From DATKHR01 sp035939575 (GTDB taxonomy: Bacteria > Acidobacteriota > Vicinamibacteria > Vicinamibacterales > CAVVIG01): a DNA stretch of 64,000 nt. Below are positions 42,069 to 50,802 of this stretch, piece after piece; position 1 is the first letter of the stretch, and each line of letters begins with the position of its first letter. Made by a program: the position numbers and the translations under genes. The notes beneath the pieces were generated by a model that was not told the origin of the DNA, did not search any database, and was given only the letters and a program-made list of their open reading frames with translations. The stretch is taken from NCBI GenBank assembly GCA_035939575.1, contig DASZFS010000536.1, forward strand, positions 1-64,000, read 5' to 3'.

Positions 42069-44780
42069 TCACTCCGATCGCAGCGCGGCGGTCGCATCTC
42101 CGCGCGACGCTCTGAACGCCGGTAACGAACTGGCGAGGAACCCGATCGTCGCCAGCACGCCCGCCGCTTCAACCAGCGTCACGGGATCGCGCGGCGACAG
42201 GCCAAAGAGCAGGCTGCCCGCGCCGGATGCCACCGCGACCGCGAGTACTCCTCCGAGCACCAGGCCGACGACCAGAAGAATTGCGATCTCTCTGAGAATG
42301 AGACGGACGACTCGCATCCGCCCCGAGCCGAGCGCCAACCGAATCGCGATTTCGTGACGTCGGCGCACGACGAGGTACGAGATCACGCCGTAGCCGCCGA
42401 TCGTGGCGAGCAACGCCGCCAATATGCCAAAGCTACCCGCCAGCCAGGCCAGGATGCGCTCGCGAGCGAGGCCGTCTCGAACCTGCGTGTCGAATACGGT
42501 GAAGCCCATCGTCATATTCGGGTGCAAGTCTCCGACGGCCCGTTTTACAGCCGCCATGACCGTCGACGGCGGGGCCGACGATCGGATGACGATGCCGGGC
42601 CATGGACGCGGGCTTGGATGTTGGGCAATCGGCACGAACGTGATCGGCGGGATTGGTTCGCGCAACGCCGAGTACTTGGTGTCGCTGACGACGCCGATGA
42701 CCTCATACAGAGCTGAAGGAAAGCGCGGTTCTGCAACGGTGCGTACCGTGACGCCAATCGGGTTTGCCGGCCCAAGATAGCGCCGAGCGAACGTCTCGTT
42801 GACGAGCGCGACTTTTCGCGACGCGGCGGTATCTGTTTCGTCGAAATCGCGGCCAGCAAGCACCCGCATACCGACGGTGTTGAAGTACCGAGGGCTGACG
42901 TACGTGAACTTCGATGAACGTCTCTCCGGAGCAATCGAGGCCGGCAGTTCGACGCTTTGCGTCCAACTGCTGCCATTCAGCGGGAATTGAGTCGTTATTG
43001 CCGCGGAGTCCACGTGAGGCACTGATCGAATACGGTCGAGGAGTTCCGATTGCGCCGCCAACATGCGCTCAGGCGAAGGACGATCAGAGAAGTCGGCGAA
43101 CATGGCGAAAAGCACGCCGTCACGCCTCAAGCCTGTATCGAGCGTGGTCAGATTCCTGAAGCTGCGTACGAACAGCGCCGCGCCGAACAGCAGAACGAGG
43201 GAGATGGCGACTTGTGTCGTCACGAGACAGCGCTGCATGAGCAGTCGGTCTCGATTCGCGGTCAGCCCGCGTCCCGCCGCCTTCATCGCCACGCCGGGGT
43301 CCGTGCGCGACGCGCGAAACGCCGGGAGAAGCCCGAAGAGCACACAGGTGGCCAGCCCGACGGCGGAGGCAAAGGCAAGGACCGGCCAGGCGGTCCGAAG
43401 TTCGAGATCGAGCGGGTTGTTGGTCGTCGCCAATAGCGCGACAAGACTCCGGCTCAGCGATGGCGCGAGCACGATACCAAGTCCAGCTCCACAGCCCGCC
43501 AGGAGAATGCTTTCTGTCAAGAGTTGCGAGATGACGCGAGCGCGAGCTGCTCCGATAGCGAGGCGGACGGCGATCTCGTGTTCCCGGGCGCTGGCGCGTG
43601 CCAGGAGCAGATTCATCAGATTGGTGCATGCGATCAACAGGACGAGACCAGTCATTCCAAGCAGGAGCCACAGCGCGCTGGCGTATGTGGTTCGCAACGA
43701 GCTGACGCCATTCGCGGCGGGTAAAGCCGTGAGCCGAAAACGACGGTACCGTTCGATGCTCGACGGTTGCCGGTCCACGGGAGCCGTGGCGTCAAAGATG
43801 CCGCGGCTCAGCGCGTCCACGTGTTCTGCCGCGCTGCCGACCGTCCACCCCTTGCGCAGCCGGCCCATCGCACTCAACCAAAAGTAGTCTCGGCGATCCG
43901 TGGGATTGCCCCAGAGGGCGGCTGCGCACGCGGGCAGCGCGATATCGAATCGCTTGCCGACCTCCAGGCCAAAGAACTCTGGCGCCGTCACGCCAATAAT
44001 CGGGACCGCGCGGTCGAGGATTGTCAGGGTGCGACCGATCACGGACGGGTCTCCGCCGAATTGTGCGCGCCAGAATGCGTCATTGAGAACGACGGTCGGT
44101 GGACAGCCCCGTTGGTCATCGGCGGGACCGAAGAGGCGGCCGAGTGCGGGTGTCACGCTCAGGATCGCGAACGCCTCGCCGCTCACCCACAAGCCGGCCA
44201 CGGGACGCGCGTCGGGGCCAGAGCCGACCAGAAACCCCGTCGTCCCCCAGGCAAATACTCCCGAGAACGCCCGCTGCTGATCGCGGAGCTCTTCCCAGAT
44301 TGGAAATGTGAGCTGAGAGTTCTCGTTTTCCGAGATGCCAAAACCTCCATTGCCGCTGGCGATGCGCACCTCAGTCAATTCCCCGGCGCGAGGGACTGGC
44401 AGGCTGCGCAGTCGAACGGCCTCAATCAGCTGAAAAATGGCCGTGTTCGCCCCGATACCGAGCGCTAGAGAAAAGATCGCGACGAGCGTGAATCCCGGGT
44501 TCCCTCGCAGCATGCGTGCCGCATATCGAATGTCGCGCACGAAATGGTCTATCCACGTCACGCCTCGAGTGTCGCGGCATGCGTCTTTCTGCTGGTCCAG
44601 CCCGCCAATCGCAATCACAGCCTGGCGACGTGCTTCCTCAGGCGCCACTCCGCGGGAGACTTGCGCCTCGATATGCCGTTCGAGATGGAAGTGCAGCTCG
44701 TCGTCGAGTTCTGTCTCGACGCGCTTGGACGCGACGAGTGATCGGCATCGGAGCACGAACTTGGCGATCCAGCGGCCCAT
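42069..44780 (-). CDS. ADOP-type ABC permease with N-terminal prefix domain
   Basis: This 903-residue protein starts one base after the PadR stop codon region. Residues ~1-80 are the soluble prefix domain typical of PadR-linked members (ELDDELHFHLERHIEAQVSR, EEARRQAVIAIGG). Then come the signature helix (LALGIGANTAIFQLIEAV), a MacB_PCD periplasmic domain, an FtsX helix block (LLGMTGLVLLIACTNLMNLL), a second periplasmic domain and the C-terminal FtsX block (GILAALLATIGGYGVISYLV). It has no ATPase domain. Expression is presumably controlled by the PadR protein encoded upstream. Confidence 0.9.
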   Translation of the reverse strand: MGRWIAKFVLRCRSLVASKRVETELDDELHFHLERHIEAQVSRGVAPEEARRQAVIAIGGLDQQKDACRDTRGVTWIDHFVRDIRYAARMLRGNPGFTLVAIFSLALGIGANTAIFQLIEAVRLRSLPVPRAGELTEVRIASGNGGFGISENENSQLTFPIWEELRDQQRAFSGVFAWGTTGFLVGSGPDARPVAGLWVSGEAFAILSVTPALGRLFGPADDQRGCPPTVVLNDAFWRAQFGGDPSVIGRTLTILDRAVPIIGVTAPEFFGLEVGKRFDIALPACAAALWGNPTDRRDYFWLSAMGRLRKGWTVGSAAEHVDALSRGIFDATAPVDRQPSSIERYRRFRLTALPAANGVSSLRTTYASALWLLLGMTGLVLLIACTNLMNLLLARASAREHEIAVRLAIGAARARVISQLLTESILLAGCGAGLGIVLAPSLSRSLVALLATTNNPLDLELRTAWPVLAFASAVGLATCVLFGLLPAFRASRTDPGVAMKAAGRGLTANRDRLLMQRCLVTTQVAISLVLLFGAALFVRSFRNLTTLDTGLRRDGVLFAMFADFSDRPSPERMLAAQSELLDRIRSVPHVDSAAITTQFPLNGSSWTQSVELPASIAPERRSSKFTYVSPRYFNTVGMRVLAGRDFDETDTAASRKVALVNETFARRYLGPANPIGVTVRTVAEPRFPSALYEVIGVVSDTKYSALREPIPPITFVPIAQHPSPRPWPGIVIRSSAPPSTVMAAVKRAVGDLHPNMTMGFTVFDTQVRDGLARERILAWLAGSFGILAALLATIGGYGVISYLVVRRRHEIAIRLALGSGRMRVVRLILREIAILLVVGLVLGGVLAVAVASGAGSLLFGLSPRDPVTLVEAAGVLATIGFLASSLPAFRASRGDATAALRSE

Positions 44781-44781
44781 G

Positions 44782-45117
44782 TCACACCTCTTTCAGTCTG
44801 ACAATCGCGGAGATGGCGGCGGCGAGACGTTCCCAGTTGGCGGTCTCGCGCTCCAACTGTTTTCGACCCGCCCGCGTGAGTTCGTAGAACTTCGCACGGC
44901 GCCCCAGTTCGCTGGTTTTCCACTCCGCCTTGATCCAACCCTCCTGCTCCAACTTGTGCAGGGCGGGGTAGAGGGAACCATCGCTGACTTGCAGTTCCTC
45001 GCCGGACATCTGTTGGAGCCGCTGGCTTACAGCCCACCCGTGCAGTGGCCCGAGTGCCAGGATCTTCAGCAAGAGCAGGTCCAGCGTGCCCTGAACGAGA
45101 TCGGATGGCTTGCTCAT
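44782..45117 (-). CDS. PadR-family transcriptional regulator
   Basis: The start at 45117 has GAGGA seven bases upstream; an ATG at 45144 is in frame but less supported. The 111-residue protein is a PadR winged helix (LVQGTLDLLLLKILALGPLH, SDGSLYPALHKLEQEGWI, GRRAKFYELTRAGRKQLE) with a C-terminal dimerisation helix. Small PadR proteins of this kind repress stress or export genes. It is immediately upstream of, and probably co-transcribed with, the ADOP permease at 42069-44780, an arrangement seen repeatedly in Acidobacteria. Confidence 0.93.
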   Translation of the reverse strand: MSKPSDLVQGTLDLLLLKILALGPLHGWAVSQRLQQMSGEELQVSDGSLYPALHKLEQEGWIKAEWKTSELGRRAKFYELTRAGRKQLERETANWERLAAAISAIVRLKEV

Positions 45118-45267
45118 CGCGTTGTCCTCGGTTACCGATGACAACGATACTACGCTTGGACGCGGTGGATGTCTAAAAGGTTGCGGCTGGAGGCGGGCGC
45201 GACATTGCCAGCGCTGCGCCGTTGGTCGTTACCGAAGCAACGGGAGCAATCGCCAAGGTGCCGTCGG

Positions 45268-47715
45268 TCAGTCGAGTCGCATGATCCGCGAAGGGTCTAC
45301 TTGCGACATTCGACGAGCGGGAACGAGAATCGCCAGGAGGGTAATGGCGACGACGAGCACCGTCGCCGACCCCAGGATCAGCGGATCCGAGGCGCGGACC
45401 TCGTAGAGCAGGCTGGACGCGGCTCTGCCGCCGGCGTACGCGACGGCCAGACCGACGGCCGTGCCAGCGATGGTCAGCGTGCGCCCCTGCTTCATCATCA
45501 GCCAGAACACGTCGGACGGCGTCGCGCCGAGCGCGATCCGCGTCGCCACCTCGCCGAGGCGCCGCGCCGAGGCGTACGCGATCACGCCGTAGATGCCGAT
45601 CGCCGCGAGCGCCAGCGCCGCCAGCGCGAACAACATCATCAGAGTCATCCCGATTCGCTGGCGGCTGAGCGACGCCGACACGATCTCGCTGAGGGCATGC
45701 GGCTCGATCGGGATCAGCGGGTCCATCGCCTTCATCGCGGATCGCACCGACGAAGCGATGCGCGTCGGATCCGAGAGCGTTGTGTTAATCACGAACGTCT
45801 GCAAGAAATACGGCGACTGCGCCTGCGGCATGTAGTACGCCGGGTCAGCCGCCTGTCCGGCCGACACGTACCTCACATCGTCCGCCACCCCGACGATGGT
45901 GAAGAGCGGCGCAGGAGGCACATCGGGGTACCCGGCCGAGAATTTCACCGTCAGCGGATCCCTGGCGCCGAGATACCGGCGCGCGAATGTCCGGTTGACG
46001 ATGACCACCGGCTGCGTGCCGGTCCGATCGTCGGCCGTGAATTCTCGGCCGGCGATGATCCTGATGCCCATCGCCTTGAAGAAACCCTGGCCCACGCGGT
46101 GTGCACGCGCGACGCGCGGGTGCTCGGAATCGACCACCTCGCCCTCGACACCGAGATACAGGGCGCCGTCACGATCGGTGCCGAGCGGCGCGCTCGCCAT
46201 GGTGGCGACATCGGTGACGCCGCCGATTGCCTTGATGCGCTCTTCCAGCTCGCGCGTCCATGACATCACCCGCTCCGCGACCAGACCCGGCGTGACGGGA
46301 CCGCTGCCGGGCGGCGGCAGGATACGCGCCGGGGGCAGGACCAGGTCGAAGACCAGCCGATGCTGCGGGGCGAACCCCACGTCGGCGGTGCCCAGATTGC
46401 TGAAGCTCTTGACCAGCCATCCGGCGCCCGCCACCAACGTGATCGCCAGCGCGATCTCGGCGACGCTCATCATTTTCAAGAGCCAGTGTGCTGACGCGCC
46501 TTCGGTCGAGGTCCTGCCGCTCTCGTTCATCAATGTCCTCACGCTTGTCCCGGCCAACCGCAGCGCCGGTGCGAAGCCCACGACCAGGCCGGTGACGACG
46601 AGCGCCACGAGCGAAAACGCCATGACGCGCGCGTCGAACGGCACGCGATCGAGCCGCGGCAGTTCGGACGCGCCGCGCGCGAGCAGCAGTCGCACGCCGA
46701 TGAAAGCGAGCAGCAGCCCGGCCACGGCGCCAGCGGTCGACAGGACGAGCGATTCGGTCAGGAGCTGGCGCACGATGCGGCCGCGGCCGGCGCCAAGAGC
46801 GACGCGCACGGCCATTTCTCGCGACCGCATGGCCCCGCGCGCCAGCATCAGGTTGGTGACGTTGACACAGCTGAGGGCGAGCAGCAGCGCGGCGGCCGAG
46901 AGTACGACCACGAGCGTCGGACCGAGATCCCCGATCATCGCGCTGACGAGCGGCTGCACCTCGTAGCGGCGGTTTCTGCCGAGCGATCCGTAGTCATGCG
47001 CAATGCCCGCCATCGCGCCGGCCATTTCGCTCTGGAGGCGCTCGGGCCGCGTGCCCGGCCTGATGCGCAGGTAGCCGTCGAACCCGTGGCCGGTCGACTG
47101 CGGCGTGATCGCGAAATTCACCCAGAGGTCGGCGCCGTGAGGGATGTCGAACTCGCGCGGCGCGACGCCCACGATGGTGGCCGGCGTCGGCGGACCGATC
47201 GAGAGCCGCATCGGTTTGCCGGCGATCGCCGGGTCGCTGCCGAACAGGTCGCGCCACACGCGGTACGACAGCAGCGCAGCGAAGGGCGCGGCGGGCACAT
47301 GCTCCTTCGGTGTGAACGAGCGGCCAACGATCATCGGCACGCCGAACAGATCGAAGAACCCTTCAGTGACGCCGTACGCGACCACGTTGACGGCGCTGCC
47401 ATCGTCGCGAAGGATCGCCGTGTCGATGCGGCCGGTGCCGGCCGCATGGACAATCGACACCGCTGGCGTGTTGAGGCGAACAAGCTCTACGCCGGAGACA
47501 CGACCCAGGGTGAAACGTCCATCCGTAGCAGGCGTGTAGACCGCAAACAGATCCTCGGGATGCGGGAAGGGGAGCGGACGCAGGAGCGCGGCGTTGACCG
47601 TGCTGAAGATGGCGGTGGTTGCGCCGATGCCGACCGCGAGCGTCGCTATCGCGGCCAGCGCAAAACCTGGCTGGCGCCGCAGAGATCGAAGGCAGAATCT
47701 CAGGTCATTCAGCAT
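45268..47715 (-). CDS. ADOP-type ABC transporter permease
   Basis: This 815-residue duplicated permease has the N-terminal signature (LAVGIGATTAIFSTVNAALLR), a MacB_PCD domain, an FtsX helix block (VLSAAALLLALSCVNVTNLM), a second periplasmic domain, and a C-terminal block (LMMLFALAALALAAIGIYGV). It lacks the N-terminal prefix domain, unlike the neighbour at 42069-44780, so it is not a simple tandem copy. It lies 47 bases downstream of the FrnE-type oxidoreductase gene on the same strand. Confidence 0.9.
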   Translation of the reverse strand: MLNDLRFCLRSLRRQPGFALAAIATLAVGIGATTAIFSTVNAALLRPLPFPHPEDLFAVYTPATDGRFTLGRVSGVELVRLNTPAVSIVHAAGTGRIDTAILRDDGSAVNVVAYGVTEGFFDLFGVPMIVGRSFTPKEHVPAAPFAALLSYRVWRDLFGSDPAIAGKPMRLSIGPPTPATIVGVAPREFDIPHGADLWVNFAITPQSTGHGFDGYLRIRPGTRPERLQSEMAGAMAGIAHDYGSLGRNRRYEVQPLVSAMIGDLGPTLVVVLSAAALLLALSCVNVTNLMLARGAMRSREMAVRVALGAGRGRIVRQLLTESLVLSTAGAVAGLLLAFIGVRLLLARGASELPRLDRVPFDARVMAFSLVALVVTGLVVGFAPALRLAGTSVRTLMNESGRTSTEGASAHWLLKMMSVAEIALAITLVAGAGWLVKSFSNLGTADVGFAPQHRLVFDLVLPPARILPPPGSGPVTPGLVAERVMSWTRELEERIKAIGGVTDVATMASAPLGTDRDGALYLGVEGEVVDSEHPRVARAHRVGQGFFKAMGIRIIAGREFTADDRTGTQPVVIVNRTFARRYLGARDPLTVKFSAGYPDVPPAPLFTIVGVADDVRYVSAGQAADPAYYMPQAQSPYFLQTFVINTTLSDPTRIASSVRSAMKAMDPLIPIEPHALSEIVSASLSRQRIGMTLMMLFALAALALAAIGIYGVIAYASARRLGEVATRIALGATPSDVFWLMMKQGRTLTIAGTAVGLAVAYAGGRAASSLLYEVRASDPLILGSATVLVVAITLLAILVPARRMSQVDPSRIMRLD

Positions 47716-47762
47716 GCAGCGCTCATCGTGGAGGCTGGGTCGCGCACCAATGTCTCAATCAA

Positions 47763-48419
47763 TCAACCCGGCCCCGGTCGAGTATTGTCGCCGCCGGGCT
47801 CCGTCCGACGGATCGCGTTCTCCTGGCGGAGGAACTGTGCGAGGGTTTCGTATGGCTGCGCACCGACGACCGCGCGGCGACCCGAGACGAACGTGGGTAC
47901 GCCAGTCACGCCGTATTCGCGCGACTTGGACCAATCCGCGTCTACATCTGGTGAGTACCGCCGCTCCCGGAGCACGTCCGCGGCCTCGTCAGCTGGAAGG
48001 CCTATCGATCGAGCAATGTCCACCAGCACTACAGAATCGCCGATGTTCCGGCCATCTCGAAAGTAGGCTTGAAACAAGGCGTCGTGGATCGCTTCGCCGC
48101 TGGGTCTTGTTTCCGCCCATTTCGCAAGTTCCTGGGCGAGTCGGCTGTTGTAGGTGTGTGTGCGTGATCGATATGGCAGTCCTTCCGCGTCCATCAACGC
48201 CTGCATGCGCGCATGCGCGGCCTGCAGATCGATATCGCGCCCGCGGAACAGTTCCTCGAGCAACTGTCCCTGTGCAGGCGTGTCGGGATGCAGTGGGAAA
48301 TGCACCCACGTGATCTGAATGTCGAAATTTCGCTTCAGTTTTTCAATACGCCCGGTACTGAGATAGCACCAGGGTCAAACGTAATCGCTGAAGACTTCTA
48401 ACGTGATCGGCTCGGCCAT
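47763..48419 (-). CDS. DsbA/FrnE-family oxidoreductase, candidate selenoprotein (U-P-W-C)
   Basis: Standard translation gives only a GTG-led 180-residue fragment from 48305. Reading in frame upstream from an ATG at 48419 (GAGGA nearby) restores the complete family N-terminus: MAEPITLEVFSDYV, then TGA at 48375-48377, then PWCYLSTGRIEKLKR. The TGA falls exactly on the first cysteine of the CPWC redox motif, residue 15. The rest is intact FrnE/DsbA-like sequence (FPLHPDTPAQG, HTYNSRLAQELAKWA, YGVTGVPTFV with the cis-proline, GAQPYETLAQFL), so it is not decaying. A hairpin with SECIS-like geometry follows. Most likely TGA encodes selenocysteine, giving a 218-residue thiol/selenol oxidoreductase in the cytoplasm (no signal peptide). 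The alternative is a single-base nonsense mutation or sequencing error. Confidence 0.75.
48343..48377 (-). promoter_or_regulatory. Candidate bacterial SECIS element with UGA codon
   Basis: On the minus strand the TGA at 48377-48375 is followed, after 13 bases, by a 7-bp stem (UCAGUAC/GUAUUGA, one G-U pair) closing a CGGGC loop at 48350-48354. The loop begins 20 bases after the UGA and has G at its second position; the usual bacterial rules, as I recall them, are 16-37 bases and a G among the first two. A competing stem (CCC-U-GGUGCU with AGUACC-GGG, loop AUCUC, 48351-48374) starts immediately after the UGA. Which fold forms needs energy calculation. Confidence 0.5.
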
Positions 48420-48439
48420 GATGTCCTCGTGGGCAACGC

Positions 48440-48466
48440 AGGGCGACCGACCCGGCGAGTCGCCCT
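48440..48466 (-). promoter_or_regulatory. Hairpin upstream of the FrnE gene
   Basis: AGGGCGAC and GTCGCCCT pair over 8 bases around an 11-base loop, 21 bases before the ATG at 48419 and 29 bases after the preceding gene's stop. No U-tract follows, so it may be a leader structure or weak terminator for the HbpS-like gene. Confidence 0.35.
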
Positions 48467-48494
48467 ACGTTCGATGCGTCGCTGAAGTCCTGTG

Positions 48495-49229
48495 TTACGG
48501 GTTCGCGCCCTGGGTCTTCGCGTCGTTCGGGCAATGCGGGTGCCCGCTGGCATTGTTCAACGTGATCTTGTCATTGCCTGATGCCGGCGCCAGTCCAAGA
48601 TCGGCCCTCAGGCGCCACGCGGTCGAGTGGTCCGCACACGCGGTGTCACCGGAGAGGCCTAACCCCCCGATCGCCGAGGTGCCCGCATACAGTGCGAGCC
48701 CGCCCCCGAACGTGATCGTGCCGCCCACGCGCCGGCCGATCATGGGGTCGTTCTTGGTGCCAAATCGCTCAAACGATCCGGTGTACGCGTCCTCGGCGCT
48801 GACCGGGTTTCCCGCCGCGAGCCCGAAGAGAGGATTGGCCGGGGCACCCGGCTGCACCCATGGGTACAGTTGCGCCGTTGAGAGTGGCGCGCCATCGAGG
48901 CTCAAACCGTTGGCAGTGAACGCCTTGGCGGCGGCGATCTGCCGGCTCAACAGCCACTGCGAGTCGCGCGTGGCGCCGGAGAACGCGACTGCGCAGACGA
49001 CCCCTCCGCGATTCACCACGACGGCCCAATAATGATTGTTGAGTCCCGAGCTCTCGGCGGCATCGGCTTCAATCAAGTCTGACGCGAGGGCCTCGTGCGT
49101 CACGGGGCAGGTGGGCGTCTCGGCATCGCTGGCCAGGACCGTTGATGGACCGAATCCCTTCCCGGGCAGCTTAAGCCCGAGCGCCACTGCACCGACCACT
49201 GCCACGCCGATGATTAAACGTTTCCTCAT
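48495..49229 (-). CDS. Exported HbpS/GlcG-type (DUF336) heme-binding-like protein
   Basis: The start at 49229 is set by GGGAGGT six bases upstream and a signal/anchor (KRLIIGVAVVGAVALGL); the open frame to 49490 is an artefact. The 244-residue protein has the GlcG/HbpS fold: YWAVVVNRGGVVCAVAFSG, SRQIAAAKAFTANGL, YTGSFERFGTKND, GGTITFGGGLALY, LGLSGDTACADHSTAWRLR. Members bind heme or cobalamin-type ligands, and HbpS works with sensor kinases. The conserved SGD plus following Cys and His near the end are typical. It lies upstream of the FrnE-type gene, with a hairpin between. Confidence 0.83.
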   Translation of the reverse strand: MRKRLIIGVAVVGAVALGLKLPGKGFGPSTVLASDAETPTCPVTHEALASDLIEADAAESSGLNNHYWAVVVNRGGVVCAVAFSGATRDSQWLLSRQIAAAKAFTANGLSLDGAPLSTAQLYPWVQPGAPANPLFGLAAGNPVSAEDAYTGSFERFGTKNDPMIGRRVGGTITFGGGLALYAGTSAIGGLGLSGDTACADHSTAWRLRADLGLAPASGNDKITLNNASGHPHCPNDAKTQGANP

Positions 49230-49392
49230 CGTCCACCTCCCTGCATGGCGCCTGGGCGACGCCATTCCTCGCGGTTCGCGGCTCGGCGTCGGTATCACAA
49301 CGTCCGTTGAGCCGGGGAGGATATATCCGTGGACACGCAATTTGTCAAAGGACGCTGACGCAGCCGCGGAGAGCGTGGACAGTCTCTGGAAC

Positions 49393-49848
49393 TCACGGAG
49401 TTGTGCCGAAAACGTCATCAAGATGGCCGAGCACGTTGGGCCATGCCTGGTCGTGTCTGTTCCTCGACTCCTCGTCCGGGAAACCTGCATGCGTGAGCCG
49501 CAAGTGCGCTCCGTTCCCGCGCGATGTGAGTTCGACGGTGACGACGGTCTCAGCTCCCTTGGTTCCGCCGGCAGTCAGCCAGGTCATCTCCACTATCCGG
49601 TCGGGCTCGAGCCGGAGGAATCGCCCGTAATGGGGATGGCGCTCGCCCTCGTAACCCGTTTCGAAGAAGAAGGGCGCGTCGACCTCTGGGGTCATCACCA
49701 CCGTCCCGGGCACCGCAAACCAGCGATCGAACTGTTTCGTCCAGGCCTCGAACAGCACGTGCGGCGGTGCAACCATGTCGCGTTCGGCAGTTAACCGGAA
49801 CGGCCTCGATGAGAGATCAGGTTGCACGCTGGACTGCGTCTTCGACAT
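49393..49848 (-). CDS. SRPBCC (AHSA1-like) domain protein
   Basis: This 151-residue cytoplasmic protein has a GGAGAG site before its ATG. It has the START-like/AHSA1 pattern: PPHVLFEAWTKQFDRWFAVP, FFFETGYEGERHPHYGRFLR, EMTWLTAGGTKGAETVVTVE, and the C-terminal helix RHDQAWPNVLGHLDDVF. Such domains bind hydrophobic ligands or assist folding. It is the last of a co-oriented set with two more SRPBCC genes and an ArsR regulator, though 52 bases separate it from the next. Confidence 0.87.
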   Translation of the reverse strand: MSKTQSSVQPDLSSRPFRLTAERDMVAPPHVLFEAWTKQFDRWFAVPGTVVMTPEVDAPFFFETGYEGERHPHYGRFLRLEPDRIVEMTWLTAGGTKGAETVVTVELTSRGNGAHLRLTHAGFPDEESRNRHDQAWPNVLGHLDDVFGTTP

Positions 49849-49900
49849 TCTCGCTCTCCACGCCGCGCAATGAGCGGTAGACCGATGTTTGCTGAAACTG

Positions 49901-50392
49901 TCACGATCGCGTTGAGATGGTCCGTCGGAAATGGCCCGCCTTGATCCGCTGCTCGCGATCGACTTTCACTCGGGCGAGCGTGTTCTGGCTCAGGTGCCCG
50001 TCCCGCAGCATCTCCTGCATCGGCGTCCAATAGGTCTCAATCCAGCCACGATAATGCCCGCTATACCGGTGCGGCGGGATGCCGATTTGCGTGAACGTCA
50101 ATTTGGTTCCCGCTGCGACTTTTTGGAAGTCAAAGATCGCGATTGAGTAGTGGTCAGGCCACCAGCCCGTGGCCCTCCAGGCTTGCACGATCTTCCTACT
50201 CGATCTGAGGGCGAGGTTGAAGCCCGTCAGGTGCCCATTCCAAGCCGAGAACGCGCCGCCGACCTTCTGGCTGATCACGGCCTTCTGGCCTGAGAGCGAC
50301 GCGTGCTTCCTCGAGACCATGATGAGATCATAGACCGCTCTCGGGGACGCGCCCTTGAATACGACAGTCTGCTTGAGTGTCTTCGTGGTCAT
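49901..50392 (-). CDS. SRPBCC domain protein
   Basis: The ATG at 50392 has GAGGAG about nine bases upstream and overlaps the stop of the preceding gene (ATGA). The 163-residue protein has the fold opening TLKQTVVFKGASPRAVYDLI, then GGAFSAWNGHLTGFNL, IVQAWRATGWWPDHYS, FTQIGIPPHRYSGHYRGWIE. This subgroup resembles AHSA1/Aha1-type and 'activator of Hsp90'-like bacterial proteins. Translational coupling with the neighbours marks a real operon. Ligand unknown. Confidence 0.87.
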   Translation of the reverse strand: MTTKTLKQTVVFKGASPRAVYDLIMVSRKHASLSGQKAVISQKVGGAFSAWNGHLTGFNLALRSSRKIVQAWRATGWWPDHYSIAIFDFQKVAAGTKLTFTQIGIPPHRYSGHYRGWIETYWTPMQEMLRDGHLSQNTLARVKVDREQRIKAGHFRRTISTRS

Positions 50393-50802
50393 TGTTCGTC
50401 TCCTCGTAGTATCGAGGCGAGCGCCCGCAACTTGATCGGCCATCGCTCACGGATCATTTGGGCCATCGCCTCCCCCTCATCGCCGACGTGGCGCAAGGTC
50501 AGTCGCGTGCCAGAGCCTTCTGCGTGCAATTCGAAGATGACGCGAGTACCGGTCGAATCCGCGCCGTCGGACCATGACCAGACCATGCGTGTGGGCGGCT
50601 GCAACTCGAGCACCTGGCAATCAATCCACCCGCGCCAGCCTGGAACAGGATCGACGCGCCGGAGCGTGAAGCGCGCGCCGACCCGAGCTTCGAAGTCGTT
50701 CTCCATGAGCCACAGCGCAAGGACGCGCGAGTCGGTGATCGCCTTCCACACCTCCTCGATCGAAGCGGGGAGATCTTCCGTCAGGATGAGATCGAGCTTC
50801 AT
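50389..50802 (-). CDS. SRPBCC (AHSA1-like) domain protein
   Basis: The start at 50802 overlaps the ArsR stop by four bases (ATGA); an open frame to 50874 lies inside ArsR and is discarded. The 137-residue protein reads LDLILTEDLPASIEEVWKAI, LWLMENDFEARVGARFTLRR, RMVWSWSDGADSTGTRVIFE, LTLRHVGDEGEAMAQMI. ArsR-SRPBCC pairs of this form are very common in bacteria; the SRPBCC partner probably binds a small hydrophobic effector, but its biochemical role is not settled. Confidence 0.9.
   Translation of the reverse strand: MKLDLILTEDLPASIEEVWKAITDSRVLALWLMENDFEARVGARFTLRRVDPVPGWRGWIDCQVLELQPPTRMVWSWSDGADSTGTRVIFELHAEGSGTRLTLRHVGDEGEAMAQMIRERWPIKLRALASILRGDEQ

Noticed and set aside
48390..48402. Another GTTAGAAGT motif copy inside the FrnE gene
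   Set aside because: It encodes conserved residues (T-L-E-V) of the protein, so it is better explained as coding sequence.
48305..48419. Treating the FrnE gene as a simple pseudogene or as starting at GTG 48305
   Set aside because: A 48305 start would remove the active site and first beta-strand while the upstream frame encodes them perfectly; only one codon, at the catalytic position, is a stop.
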